DNA of 64,000 bases from Paenibacillus apiarius (GTDB lineage Bacteria; Bacillota; Bacilli; Paenibacillales; Paenibacillaceae), in contig NZ_JAFFHZ010000002.1 in the NCBI RefSeq assembly GCF_017052585.1, positions 62,001-126,000 of the forward strand. Direction: 5' to 3'. Under the pieces are notes generated by a model that was given only the letters and a program-made list of their open reading frames with translations, was not told the DNA's origin and ran no database searches. The position numbers and the translations under genes were made by a program. The first letter of the stretch is position 1. Each line of letters begins with the position of its first letter. Shown here one piece after another: positions 34,426 through 42,066 of this stretch.

Positions 34426-34613
34426 CCTTTCATGTTCAAGGTTGTCTGTTCTGTTTCTTTTACCTTACGTACATCATCCCGGTCGGATCCTGCACAATAA
34501 CTTGTCCCTTAACGGGAATGATTCGTTTCATGTAAGAATACATATCTCTTGAAGGCCTATTATTTAGCCTTAGCCGATGTAAAATGACAATCTAACAAAG
34601 GAGTGATTGCGCT

Positions 34614-36092
34614 TTGTCACGGGTTCAAATCAGTCCGAAGGTAGAAGCGTTTTTGCAAGGCACCAAGAAGCTGTACATCAATGGAGAATGGGTCGAGTCC
34701 GTCCAGAACAACGTATTCTCATCCATCAATCCAGCCACGGGGGAAGTGCTCGCGGTTGTGTCCGAAGCGCGGGAGGAAGATGTGGACAGAGCGGTTCAAG
34801 CCGCCCGCCATGCATTTGACCAAGGAGAATGGTCGAAGATGAGCACGGCGGATCGCAGCCGCCTCATCTATAAGCTGGCCGACTTAATCGAAGCGAACAA
34901 GCAAGAGCTGGCCGAGCTGGAAACGCTGGATAACGGCAAACCGCTGCGGGAAACGTTAGCGGCCGATCTCCCCCTGACCATCGAGCATTTCCGTTATTAT
35001 GCCGGTTGGGCCACTAAAATTGTCGGACAAACCATTCCTACTGCAGGCAACTTCCTCACCTACACGAGGCATGAGGCCGTCGGGGTCGTCGGTCAGATCA
35101 TACCGTGGAACTTCCCGCTTCTCATGGCGGCTTGGAAGCTGGGCGCCGCCCTTGCCACCGGCTGCACCGTCGTCCTGAAGCCGGCGGAGCAGACGCCGTT
35201 GTCCGCCTTGTACCTGGCTCAACTGACACAGGAAGCAGGATTCCCGCAAGGCGTCATCAACGTCATCCCGGGCTTCGGGGAGACGGCGGGCGCTCCGCTC
35301 GTGCGGCATCCGCAAGTCGATAAGATCGCCTTCACCGGCTCTACTATCGTCGGCAAATCCATCATGCGGCAAGCTGCGGACACCGTCAAAAAAGTGACGC
35401 TTGAACTGGGCGGAAAATCGCCGAACATCATCCTCCCAGACGCCGATCTGTCCCGAGCGGTGCCTGGCGCCTTGCGCGGCATTACGTTCAACCAAGGGCA
35501 GGTGTGCTCGGCAGGCTCTCGGCTCTACGTGCAGAAGAAATTGTACGACAACGTGGTTGCAGATTTGGTGTCGGAGGCGCAGCGCATCCGAGTGGGCACC
35601 GGCCTTGATATGGATACGGAGATGGGGCCGCTCGTATCGTCCGAGCAGCATGACGTTGTGAAGCGTTATATCGAAGCAGGGAAAGCGGCAGGCGCGGAAT
35701 TGGTGACCGGCGGCAGAGTCCCGCGCGAGCAAGGCTACTTCGTCGAACCGACGATATTCGCGCACGTCGATCCGAAGATGACGATCGCCCGCGAAGAAAT
35801 CTTCGGGCCTGTAGTAGCGGCAATGCCTTATGATACGCTCGATGATCTGATTGAACAAGCCAACCATTCAGATTACGGTCTGGCTGCGGGCGTGTGGACG
35901 CAAAATCTGAAGCAGGCCCATTATCTTGCAAACAAGCTGAAGGCGGGCACCGTCTGGGTGAACTGCTACAACGTGTTCGATGCGGCCGCACCATTCGGCG
36001 GGTATAAGCAATCGGGCCTTGGCCGGGAAATGGGCTCTTACGCGCTTGACAACTATACCGAAGTGAAGGCCGTGTGGGTGAATTTGGACTAG
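34614..36092 (+). CDS. NAD(P)-dependent aldehyde dehydrogenase
   Basis: The 492-residue enzyme oxidises aldehydes to acids. Visible blocks are GVVGQIIPWNFPLLMAAWK (cofactor site), FTGSTIVGKSIMRQAA, the general-base glutamate in VTLELGGKSPNI, and the catalytic Cys in FNQGQVCSAGSR, about 35 residues later. Closest by pattern to DhaS/ALDH2-type broad-specificity enzymes; the substrate is not known. The start is TTG, with AAAGGAGTGATT ten or so bases upstream. A single gene, convergent with the sulfite-oxidase-fold gene ten bases away. Confidence 0.85.
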   Translation: MSRVQISPKVEAFLQGTKKLYINGEWVESVQNNVFSSINPATGEVLAVVSEAREEDVDRAVQAARHAFDQGEWSKMSTADRSRLIYKLADLIEANKQELAELETLDNGKPLRETLAADLPLTIEHFRYYAGWATKIVGQTIPTAGNFLTYTRHEAVGVVGQIIPWNFPLLMAAWKLGAALATGCTVVLKPAEQTPLSALYLAQLTQEAGFPQGVINVIPGFGETAGAPLVRHPQVDKIAFTGSTIVGKSIMRQAADTVKKVTLELGGKSPNIILPDADLSRAVPGALRGITFNQGQVCSAGSRLYVQKKLYDNVVADLVSEAQRIRVGTGLDMDTEMGPLVSSEQHDVVKRYIEAGKAAGAELVTGGRVPREQGYFVEPTIFAHVDPKMTIAREEIFGPVVAAMPYDTLDDLIEQANHSDYGLAAGVWTQNLKQAHYLANKLKAGTVWVNCYNVFDAAAPFGGYKQSGLGREMGSYALDNYTEVKAVWVNLD

Positions 36093-36101
36093 TCGCTCCC
36101 C

Positions 36102-37178
36102 TTATTCCACCTTCACATGAATGCGGGATATGGCATTATAGCCATATCCTTTTTTATTCCAGCTTGCTGCCGCGGGCTGGATGTTTCCATACGAATCTCT
36201 CGCTCTGCATAGAATCGTGAACTCGCCTTGTCGAGAGGCGTCCCATCTATAAGTCCACAGGATCCAGGCATAGGGCTGGTTGGGCATTCGATGCAGGTCC
36301 GCTCTGACCCAGCTTTCCCCGCCATTCAGGCTAAGCTCGACGCCGGTAATGAATCCCGTACCCGTCCATGCGATTCCGCAGATTTGGATGGTTCCAGTGT
36401 CAAGCAGACTCCAGTCCGTAGGGAATTGAATGATGGAGTTGACATGGACCAACGTAACGGGAACCTTCTCATCACCGCTGTCCGCCGGCTCGGGCTCATA
36501 CACATAATCGACAACCTGAAAAGGCCCGGTGAAGCGCGCATCGAGGACGGTAATGCTCCGCAGCCATTTGACCGAGGCCATCGCGTACCATTGCGGAACA
36601 ATCAGTCTTAGCGGATACCCGTGCTTGTAAGGAATCGGCTGTCCGTTAAGCTCATAGGCGACTAACGTATCCGGATGCAATGCCTTATCGATCGAAAGGC
36701 TGCGGGCATACGGATATGTGCCTGCCATGTCCGTTCTGGTCCCGCTATCGCGTCCCGCGAACACAACCTCCCTGGCCGTCGGCTTCAAGCCAGCTTCATT
36801 CAGCAAGTCTTTTAATGGGACTCCTTTCCACATCCCCTGGCTTATCGCTCCCTCCTCCCACTGGATTCCGTACACCTTGGGTTTGAAGCGCGCCCGTTTG
36901 TTGCCGCTGCACTCCAACGCAACGGCTATCTCTTTAGACGGCATGCTTAACAAATCCCGATAATGGAACGTCATCGGGTTCCGGACTTCTCCGTCAATCG
37001 TAACCGCCAAGGATTCCTCCGACAACACGGGATAAGGGAAATGATTTCTTATATAAAAGAAGCGCTCCGGCGTAACGGCTGCGAGCGAAAAAAAATGGAT
37101 CGGGCTTTCCTGATTTTCCGGCATTAAGGACCGGGTAATAAGATGCGGCTCGATGTGCGGCCAGCGCAAAGCAATCAC
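36102..37178 (-). CDS. Sulfite-oxidase-family molybdopterin protein
   Basis: The 358-residue protein has the sulfite-oxidase fold. The Mo-ligating Cys is in VALECSGNKRARF (about residue 90), the molybdopterin-binding stretch is SGTRTDMAGTYPYARSLSID with PYKHGYPLRLIVPQWYAMAS, and the C-terminal Ig-like dimerisation domain has ELSLNGGESWVRADL. Neither a signal peptide nor a twin-arginine motif is seen, so it is likely cytoplasmic. No heme or reductase partner is adjacent, so the electron acceptor is unknown. The start is GTG 37178 or TTG 37169 after GGAAGG. Family relatives oxidise sulfite or reduce oxidised sulfur or nitrogen compounds. Confidence 0.75.
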   Translation of the reverse strand: MIALRWPHIEPHLITRSLMPENQESPIHFFSLAAVTPERFFYIRNHFPYPVLSEESLAVTIDGEVRNPMTFHYRDLLSMPSKEIAVALECSGNKRARFKPKVYGIQWEEGAISQGMWKGVPLKDLLNEAGLKPTAREVVFAGRDSGTRTDMAGTYPYARSLSIDKALHPDTLVAYELNGQPIPYKHGYPLRLIVPQWYAMASVKWLRSITVLDARFTGPFQVVDYVYEPEPADSGDEKVPVTLVHVNSIIQFPTDWSLLDTGTIQICGIAWTGTGFITGVELSLNGGESWVRADLHRMPNQPYAWILWTYRWDASRQGEFTILCRARDSYGNIQPAAASWNKKGYGYNAISRIHVKVE

Positions 37179-37238
37179 CTTCCAAATATATATGGGTAGT
37201 GTTCATGTATATAGACTTGAGGTCTTGTTTCATTCGTA

Positions 37239-37282
37239 AAAAAAAAGACACCCGTGTCCGAGGTTCCCCGCGGACAGAGTGC
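37239..37282 (-). terminator. Terminator of the YcdB-like gene
   Basis: On the minus strand a TGTCCG/CGGACA-based stem is followed by nine T. Confidence 0.65.
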
Positions 37283-37293
37283 CCAGCCAGCTA

Positions 37294-38337
37294 CTATTGC
37301 ATGACTCTCATTTCCCAAAATTGTCCCTTTTCATTAATAAAAGCAGTGACCGTCGGCTGACCCTTTTTCGTAAACGTATATTCCCAATCCTTGACTTTCA
37401 CTTCATAGCCGGTCAGATCCAGATCGAAATGCTTTTTCGCCATCGGTTTGGCGGCGCTGATCGCCTTCTCCTTCGTGTAATACGGTTTGGCGAACGCTTT
37501 CTGAATATCTTTCGGCGCATAAAATTTGTTCAGCAGCTTATCATAGGTGACAGAGCTCGGCTTCCCCGACGAACTGTCGATCCCGACACGGGATCCAGCC
37601 TGATCCTGAAAATCGATCGTCTTGTTGAAATGATTGAAATCGTAGTGGCTGACATGAACCTGCTTGCGCAGCTTGGAGGCGCCCGGCAGCTTCTTCATCG
37701 CTTCTTCCGCCGCTTTGACGATTTTTTGGTCGACTTGATCGGACGTTGTCAGTTTCCCCATAGAACTGACCTTTCTTGTCTTTGGATCGATGTTGCCATA
37801 GTAATCGTCGTCCTCTGTTTCTCCGCCGGAAAAGCTAAACGTTTCAAGTCCCCGATCATCTTTCGAGTAAGAACTAAAGTTAGGGGGCGTGAATTCACCC
37901 TTTAGTTCAAGCAGCCCCCACTTTTCTTGGATATCTGCCTGTAAAGCTTTATCCAACTCCTCGAACTTATAGGTTCTGTTTGCGGACATACCTTTAATTT
38001 CTCCGGTTTGCTTGTCAACATTTACATGATGCCCATGCCCGGAAGTCAGCGTCCACTCGCCCTTGTCGGTACCGACACCGCTTTCTCCCGTTATGCTGAC
38101 TAATTTCACTTCTTGTCCCGGGTCGAACTTCTGCAGCGCCTGAGTCGCCTTTTCGATAATTTTCGAATCCAGCTTCTCGAAGGCTTGCTTGAACCGCTCG
38201 GTCATCTGCTCTAGCTCTTTCTCGATCTCTGCCTGACTGGCCGCATGAGCAGGCGCATGTCCGGGAAGCAGCGGGAAAGCGGACAGCAGCAGTCCGGCAA
38301 TAACGGTGGTTGCAATCATTGTTTTGTACGTTTTCAT
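37294..38337 (-). CDS. Secreted YcdB/YcdC-repeat protein
   Basis: The 347-residue protein has a clear Sec signal peptide (MKTYKTMIATT, a hydrophobic core, then a cleavage-like AHA-A near residue 32). Mature protein has an early helical Glu/Lys-rich part and PepSY-like / YcdB repeats: WTLTSGHGHHVNVDKQTGEI, YYGNIDPKTRKVSSM and FYAPKDIQKAFAKPYYTKEK, with two pieces of the form xDxxTGxI/V. Such proteins are thought to bind or inhibit enzymes at the cell surface; no specific role is known. AAGGAGGAATAATCAA precedes the ATG. Single gene with its own terminator. Confidence 0.7.
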   Translation of the reverse strand: MKTYKTMIATTVIAGLLLSAFPLLPGHAPAHAASQAEIEKELEQMTERFKQAFEKLDSKIIEKATQALQKFDPGQEVKLVSITGESGVGTDKGEWTLTSGHGHHVNVDKQTGEIKGMSANRTYKFEELDKALQADIQEKWGLLELKGEFTPPNFSSYSKDDRGLETFSFSGGETEDDDYYGNIDPKTRKVSSMGKLTTSDQVDQKIVKAAEEAMKKLPGASKLRKQVHVSHYDFNHFNKTIDFQDQAGSRVGIDSSSGKPSSVTYDKLLNKFYAPKDIQKAFAKPYYTKEKAISAAKPMAKKHFDLDLTGYEVKVKDWEYTFTKKGQPTVTAFINEKGQFWEMRVMQ

Positions 38338-38498
38338 TTGATTATTCCTCCTTGTGGCAATTGCCTATTCCCTCATTAGATTGGGCAACCCTTCCTCCGG
38401 TTCCCTGTCAAACTTGATATTTTTACACGGATTTTCATTCGCTTTGCATTTATTTGATTTATTCTTGGTGTAATCTCGGCCCGTTTTCGCATCACAAA

Positions 38499-38530
38499 GG
38501 GCCCTGGGACAGTTGCCTGTCTCAGGGCCC
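38499..38530 (-). terminator. Strong hairpin after the Tet-type gene
   Basis: GGGCCCTGGGACAG and CTGTCTCAGGGCCC pair over 14 positions with one G-T. The T run on the minus strand is short (CTTTG), so it may act by stability. Confidence 0.55.
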
Positions 38531-38539
38531 GGTTCATAA

Positions 38540-40519
38540 TCAATAAGCACGCAGGATGTGGAGCATATAATCTTTTCGGTTCAACGGATTGTAGTCCGCC
38601 CGCTTTCTCGTTGGATATTCGCCCTCTATTTTTTCAAATCCGCACGGGTTCGCCATAAACGTGCCTTCGCCTTCCGTGAACGAGTGTAGACTCCGTTTGA
38701 AATCCTCCGTCGCTGCCACTGGGATCGTCCCTGTCAACAGCCACGAATCTTTACGCTGAACCGGTTCCTTGAATATGGCCTTCAGCCCCGACAAGTTATG
38801 CATCGCACGGCTCAACGCATGATCGGGAACGCTCAGTTCGAACTCGTTAATCGGTTCATAGACGTCAGTGCCTGCTTGGGACAGCGCCCCCATTAACACA
38901 AGCGGCGTTAACTTTCTGAAGTCGCCGGCTACCGTTACCGGACTGCAATACCCCGTATGCGTCAACGTAACGGCAATATCAGTAACCTCCCACCCGTACA
39001 AGCCTTGTGCCAAGGCAGCATATACGCTATCTTCGATAGCCTTGTGAAACGCCAAGGGCAGCGAACCAAGCTCAACGCCTAATTTATAGGTCACGCCGCT
39101 TCCAGCAACGCCTGGCTCCACGATAAAGCCTACCGTAGCATAAAATGGATTGTCTGCCGCTCCCATCACTTCTGCTGCCTGTCCCGTTCCTTTTGGCTTT
39201 TCGATACAGACGATTCTGGTCTCTGAAAACGTGGCGTCCAACCTATATTTTTCCTTAAGAGTCGTCTCAATCACTTCTTTTTGCACTTCTCCGAACAGGC
39301 GGACATAGATCTCATGATGGAAGCCATCCTTCCATACTTCGATTAGCGGATCCTCTTCTGACAGGTCGGTGAGAGCTTGATATAGCCGCTGCTCCTGTTC
39401 CTTTTGCTTAGATTCGATGCGTGTTTCCATCTGCGGGGCAGCGAAATGGATGTCTTTGATTTTGTCTGACCGCTCACCTACAACGTCCCCGATTTTAATG
39501 TGCTTCAATCCCCATACTTTGCAAAAATCTCCGGCTTCCACTATTTGTGACGGAATGGACTTCCCTTGATTGAATAGGTGCAGCTTTTTAATTTTGTCTG
39601 CGTGCATTTCGAACGCGCCGTCCTTGTTTTTCCGGCTTACATTCACATATTCTCTTACGCTCATGCTTCCTGAAAATACTCTGACGTAAGCGATCCATTC
39701 ACCCGAATGTTCCTTTTCCAGTTTAAAGACGACCCCTGATAAAGGCTCGCCATCTCCGGCTTCATTCACTGGAAACAGCTCTTCGACCCCTGCCAACAGC
39801 TCGGAAACGCCAATGCCAGTCATGGCAGATCCAAAAAAGATCGGATAAAGCTTCGCTTCCCTAATGTGCCGCATCAAGACTCGTTTTACTTGTTCTTCCG
39901 TTACTTGCTCCCCGTTCACGCAAGACTCAAGCAAAGCTTCATCATTCCATGCAGCCAACTCGATGCATTGCTCCATAAAATCTGGATCCGTCTCATTGTT
40001 AAAGCGGTGTTCAACAATGAACGCCTGCTTCGTGCCGATGTTTTCAGCCTTGTATAAAGGTATTACGTTTGCTGCCAGTTTTTCTCGAATGCACTTCGTG
40101 ATCCCGTCAGATTGCGCTCCGCTCCGGTCTATCTTGTTTACGAACAGTATCGTTGGAATTTGCAGCTTCCTTAACACCGACATTAATATTTTGGTCTGGG
40201 CCTGAATCCCTTCTACAGCCGATATGACCAGAACCGCTCCGTCCAGGACGCTGAAAGACCGCTCCACTTCCGCAATGAAGTCCGCATGTCCAGGCGTATC
40301 TATAAGATTGATCTTTAGACCGTTCACGAAAAACGAAACGACGGACGCCTTGATCGTGATCCCTCTTCTTCTTTCCAGCTCCATAGAATCGGTTTGCGTA
40401 TTCCCTTTATCGACCCGGCCAACTTCATCTATAACATTCGTCACATACAATAAACGTTCAGTCAGGCTCGTCTTGCCTGCGTCTACATGCGCAACAATCC
40501 CTATATTCATTGTTTTCAT
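38540..40519 (-). CDS. Tet(M)-type ribosomal protection protein
   Basis: The 659-residue translation GTPase related to EF-G has the G1 motif AHVDAGKTSLTE (residues 10-21), RRRGITIKASV (switch I), DTPGHADF (G3) and NKID (G4). Domains II to V follow, with the Tet-family C-terminal end (LNRKDYMLHILRAY). Length and N-terminus fit Tet(M)/Tet(O)/TetB(P)-like proteins that dislodge tetracycline from the ribosome, rather than the longer EF-G. TGAGGATTTTAATTT precedes the ATG. It has its own promoter and a leader of about 90 bases. Housekeeping Tet-like genes are common in Bacilli, so resistance is not certain. Confidence 0.85.
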   Translation of the reverse strand: MKTMNIGIVAHVDAGKTSLTERLLYVTNVIDEVGRVDKGNTQTDSMELERRRGITIKASVVSFFVNGLKINLIDTPGHADFIAEVERSFSVLDGAVLVISAVEGIQAQTKILMSVLRKLQIPTILFVNKIDRSGAQSDGITKCIREKLAANVIPLYKAENIGTKQAFIVEHRFNNETDPDFMEQCIELAAWNDEALLESCVNGEQVTEEQVKRVLMRHIREAKLYPIFFGSAMTGIGVSELLAGVEELFPVNEAGDGEPLSGVVFKLEKEHSGEWIAYVRVFSGSMSVREYVNVSRKNKDGAFEMHADKIKKLHLFNQGKSIPSQIVEAGDFCKVWGLKHIKIGDVVGERSDKIKDIHFAAPQMETRIESKQKEQEQRLYQALTDLSEEDPLIEVWKDGFHHEIYVRLFGEVQKEVIETTLKEKYRLDATFSETRIVCIEKPKGTGQAAEVMGAADNPFYATVGFIVEPGVAGSGVTYKLGVELGSLPLAFHKAIEDSVYAALAQGLYGWEVTDIAVTLTHTGYCSPVTVAGDFRKLTPLVLMGALSQAGTDVYEPINEFELSVPDHALSRAMHNLSGLKAIFKEPVQRKDSWLLTGTIPVAATEDFKRSLHSFTEGEGTFMANPCGFEKIEGEYPTRKRADYNPLNRKDYMLHILRAY

Positions 40520-40616
40520 AAATTAAAATCCTCATTTCTCCGTTCATAATAATCTCCTCTCGTGTTATGTTGCATTGCCGCATTCCAATCACGCTCCAAT
40601 CCGTAATAGTAAACCC

Positions 40617-40646
40617 ATTATATAACAACTTCTATCTATATGTCAT
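40617..40646 (-). promoter_or_regulatory. Promoter of the Tet-type gene
   Basis: On the minus strand ATGACA (40646-40641), 18-base spacer, TATAAT (40622-40617). Confidence 0.6.
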
Positions 40647-40665
40647 AAGCGACTGCGGCGGGACC

Positions 40666-40681
40666 CTTACAATCATGTAAG
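40666..40681. promoter_or_regulatory. Inverted repeat between Tet-type and lipoprotein genes
   Basis: CTTACA-ATCA-TGTAAG is a perfect dyad upstream of both divergent genes. A plus-strand -10 box (TATAAT, 40725-40730) with a weak -35 lies downstream, so it may be an activator site for the lipoprotein gene. Confidence 0.35.
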
Positions 40682-40763
40682 AGTTCTATCACTTAATTAA
40701 ATGTTTTCCTCAGGCACAACCCGGTATAATGGAATCAAACAATACAATACAAAAGGTGATGAC

Positions 40764-41114
40764 ATGAAACGAAGTATCGCAATGCTTGTTATTTTAATCG
40801 TATTGGCATCCATTTTAACCGGCTGCAACTTTAACCGCATGGGGAAAGATATTTATTATGTGCAGATTACAATGGATGGACAAAAGGAAGAGACAACAAC
40901 CGATAAGGATACATTCACAACTTATAAATATGCTCTGCCTGCCTATGACGAAGAAGGAAATGAAAAAACAATGGAATTTACGGCCCAAAAAAACTTGCGC
41001 AAAGAGGCGTTTTTGCGTGTGTACTACTTAAGCAAGAAAGGCGTAACCTCTTGGGAGGAAGTGGAGAAGGATGAGCTGCCTGCAAAAGCGAAAGAGAAGC
41101 TTGATTCGGAATAG
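40764..41114 (+). CDS. YxeA-like (DUF1093) lipoprotein
   Basis: The 116-residue protein has a lipoprotein signal (MKRSIAMLVILIVLASILTG, then Cys21), so it should be anchored outside the membrane. The body fits the YxeA/DUF1093 pattern: DIYYVQITMDG, YKYALPAYDEEGNEKTMEFT and LRKEAFLRVYYLSKKGVTSW. Function of the family is unknown. The frame is open from 40701, but AAAAGGTGATGAC directly before ATG 40764 and the lipobox fix the start. Divergent from the Tet-type gene, convergent with merR. Confidence 0.82.
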   Translation: MKRSIAMLVILIVLASILTGCNFNRMGKDIYYVQITMDGQKEETTTDKDTFTTYKYALPAYDEEGNEKTMEFTAQKNLRKEAFLRVYYLSKKGVTSWEEVEKDELPAKAKEKLDSE

Positions 41115-41127
41115 TTGGAAGAATGAC

Positions 41128-41180
41128 AAAGAGACAGTGTGAGTCTACTCTGTCAGAGAGTATGTCCAACTGTCTCTTTT
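41128..41180 (+). terminator. Terminator of the YxeA-like gene
   Basis: AAAGAGACAGT (41128-41138) pairs with ACTGTCTCTTT (41169-41179), then T. Confidence 0.65.
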
Positions 41181-41207
41181 CTGTACGGAACAAGATGAAG
41201 CTCCTAT

Positions 41208-41597
41208 TTATTTCGGCGGAAGGAAAGATTTCAAATAATTTTCGATATCGGCCTCTGCTGTCTCCAGAAGCCCGCCCAGCAGGTTTTTTATTTTGTGCAG
41301 TGATTCGATTTTTGCTTCCAGCTGGCGTATTTTGTTGCTAACGACTTCCTTGAGCGCGTCTATTTCCATTTCCGAGCTTAAAACTTGCAACGTTTCTTTA
41401 ATTTCCTTTAAGGAATATCCAAGTGATTTCGCATCCTTAATAAACTTGATTTTCACCAAATAATCTTCCGTGTATGTTCGGTATCCGTTGGCCGCTCGTA
41501 TTGGCTTGGGCAGTACTCCTTCATTCTCGTAATAACGGATCGTTTCCGGCTTCAATCCGGTGCGCTTGGCTAGTTCGCTGCGCGTCATTGTTTTCAT
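41208..41597 (-). CDS. MerR-family regulator
   Basis: The 129-residue protein has an N-terminal MerR winged helix (TRSELAKRTGLKPETIRYYE, ANGYRTYTEDYLVKIKFIKD, SLGYSLKEIKETL), a coiled-coil dimerisation helix, and a short C-terminal end without the cysteines of metal-sensing members except none visible, so the inducer is unknown. AAGGAGCAGATGAA precedes the ATG. Its start overlaps the stop of an upstream, interrupted frame by ATGA, implying it was the second gene of an operon. Confidence 0.8.
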   Translation of the reverse strand: MKTMTRSELAKRTGLKPETIRYYENEGVLPKPIRAANGYRTYTEDYLVKIKFIKDAKSLGYSLKEIKETLQVLSSEMEIDALKEVVSNKIRQLEAKIESLHKIKNLLGGLLETAEADIENYLKSFLPPK

Positions 41598-41881
41598 TTC
41601 ATCTGCTCCTTGTTCATTCCATGAAAATTCCTTTTATAGGAGACACGCTTTAAGAAACTAAACATATAGGCGTCCAGGCGTTCTCTCATCAACTCATTCG
41701 TTAAGCCGGTCACCCCGAACGCTGTCCAGCCCGGATGCGTCAGCCACCGGGACACTGAACAGCATGGCTAGATCCACTCTGCAATGGCCCACATCGATTC
41801 CGGAAGCTCGTGTTCAGAAGCCAGCACCATTGGCAATCCTTTCATTGAATCCAACTTATCATCAACGCGTCTGTTTGTCAT
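41594..41881 (-). pseudogene. Interrupted gene coupled to merR
   Basis: A 95-codon frame starts at ATG 41881 and ends at TGA 41594, sharing ATGA with the merR start. It is broken once by TAG at 41770-41768. Before the stop it reads DDKLDSMKGLPMVLASEHEL, after it WLTHPGWTAFGVTGLTNELM and RERLDAYMFSFLKRVS, both ordinary protein sequence. I do not recognise the family; a small oxidoreductase or other MerR target gene is possible. Sequence upstream in other frames may be more of the same gene. Confidence 0.45.
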
Positions 41882-41983
41882 CCGATGCTGTCACGGTCGT
41901 TCCCGTGACAAAGCGGTCCAGATGGTTCAGTGGCAAAAACTGTTGATGTATCGAATCGAAGTACAAGTTTGACGAATAACGCC

Positions 41984-42018
41984 AAGGGGCCGCCAGACAT
42001 CCAGTCCGGCGGCCCCTT
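41984..42018 (-). terminator. Terminator of the NRPS/ABC operon
   Basis: AAGGGGCCGCC (41984-41994) and GGCGGCCCCTT (42008-42018) form a perfect 11-pair stem 49 bases after the last ABC gene. The T run on the minus strand is short; on the plus strand the downstream sequence is T-rich. Confidence 0.7.
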
Positions 42019-42066
42019 GTCTCTATTTTATTGGGGCAGATCTAAGTTACCTGTCAAGCTTTCCTG

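Noticed and set aside
38365-38550. 61-codon minus-strand frame overlapping the end of the Tet-type gene
   Set aside because: It spans the terminator hairpin of that gene and has no protein character.
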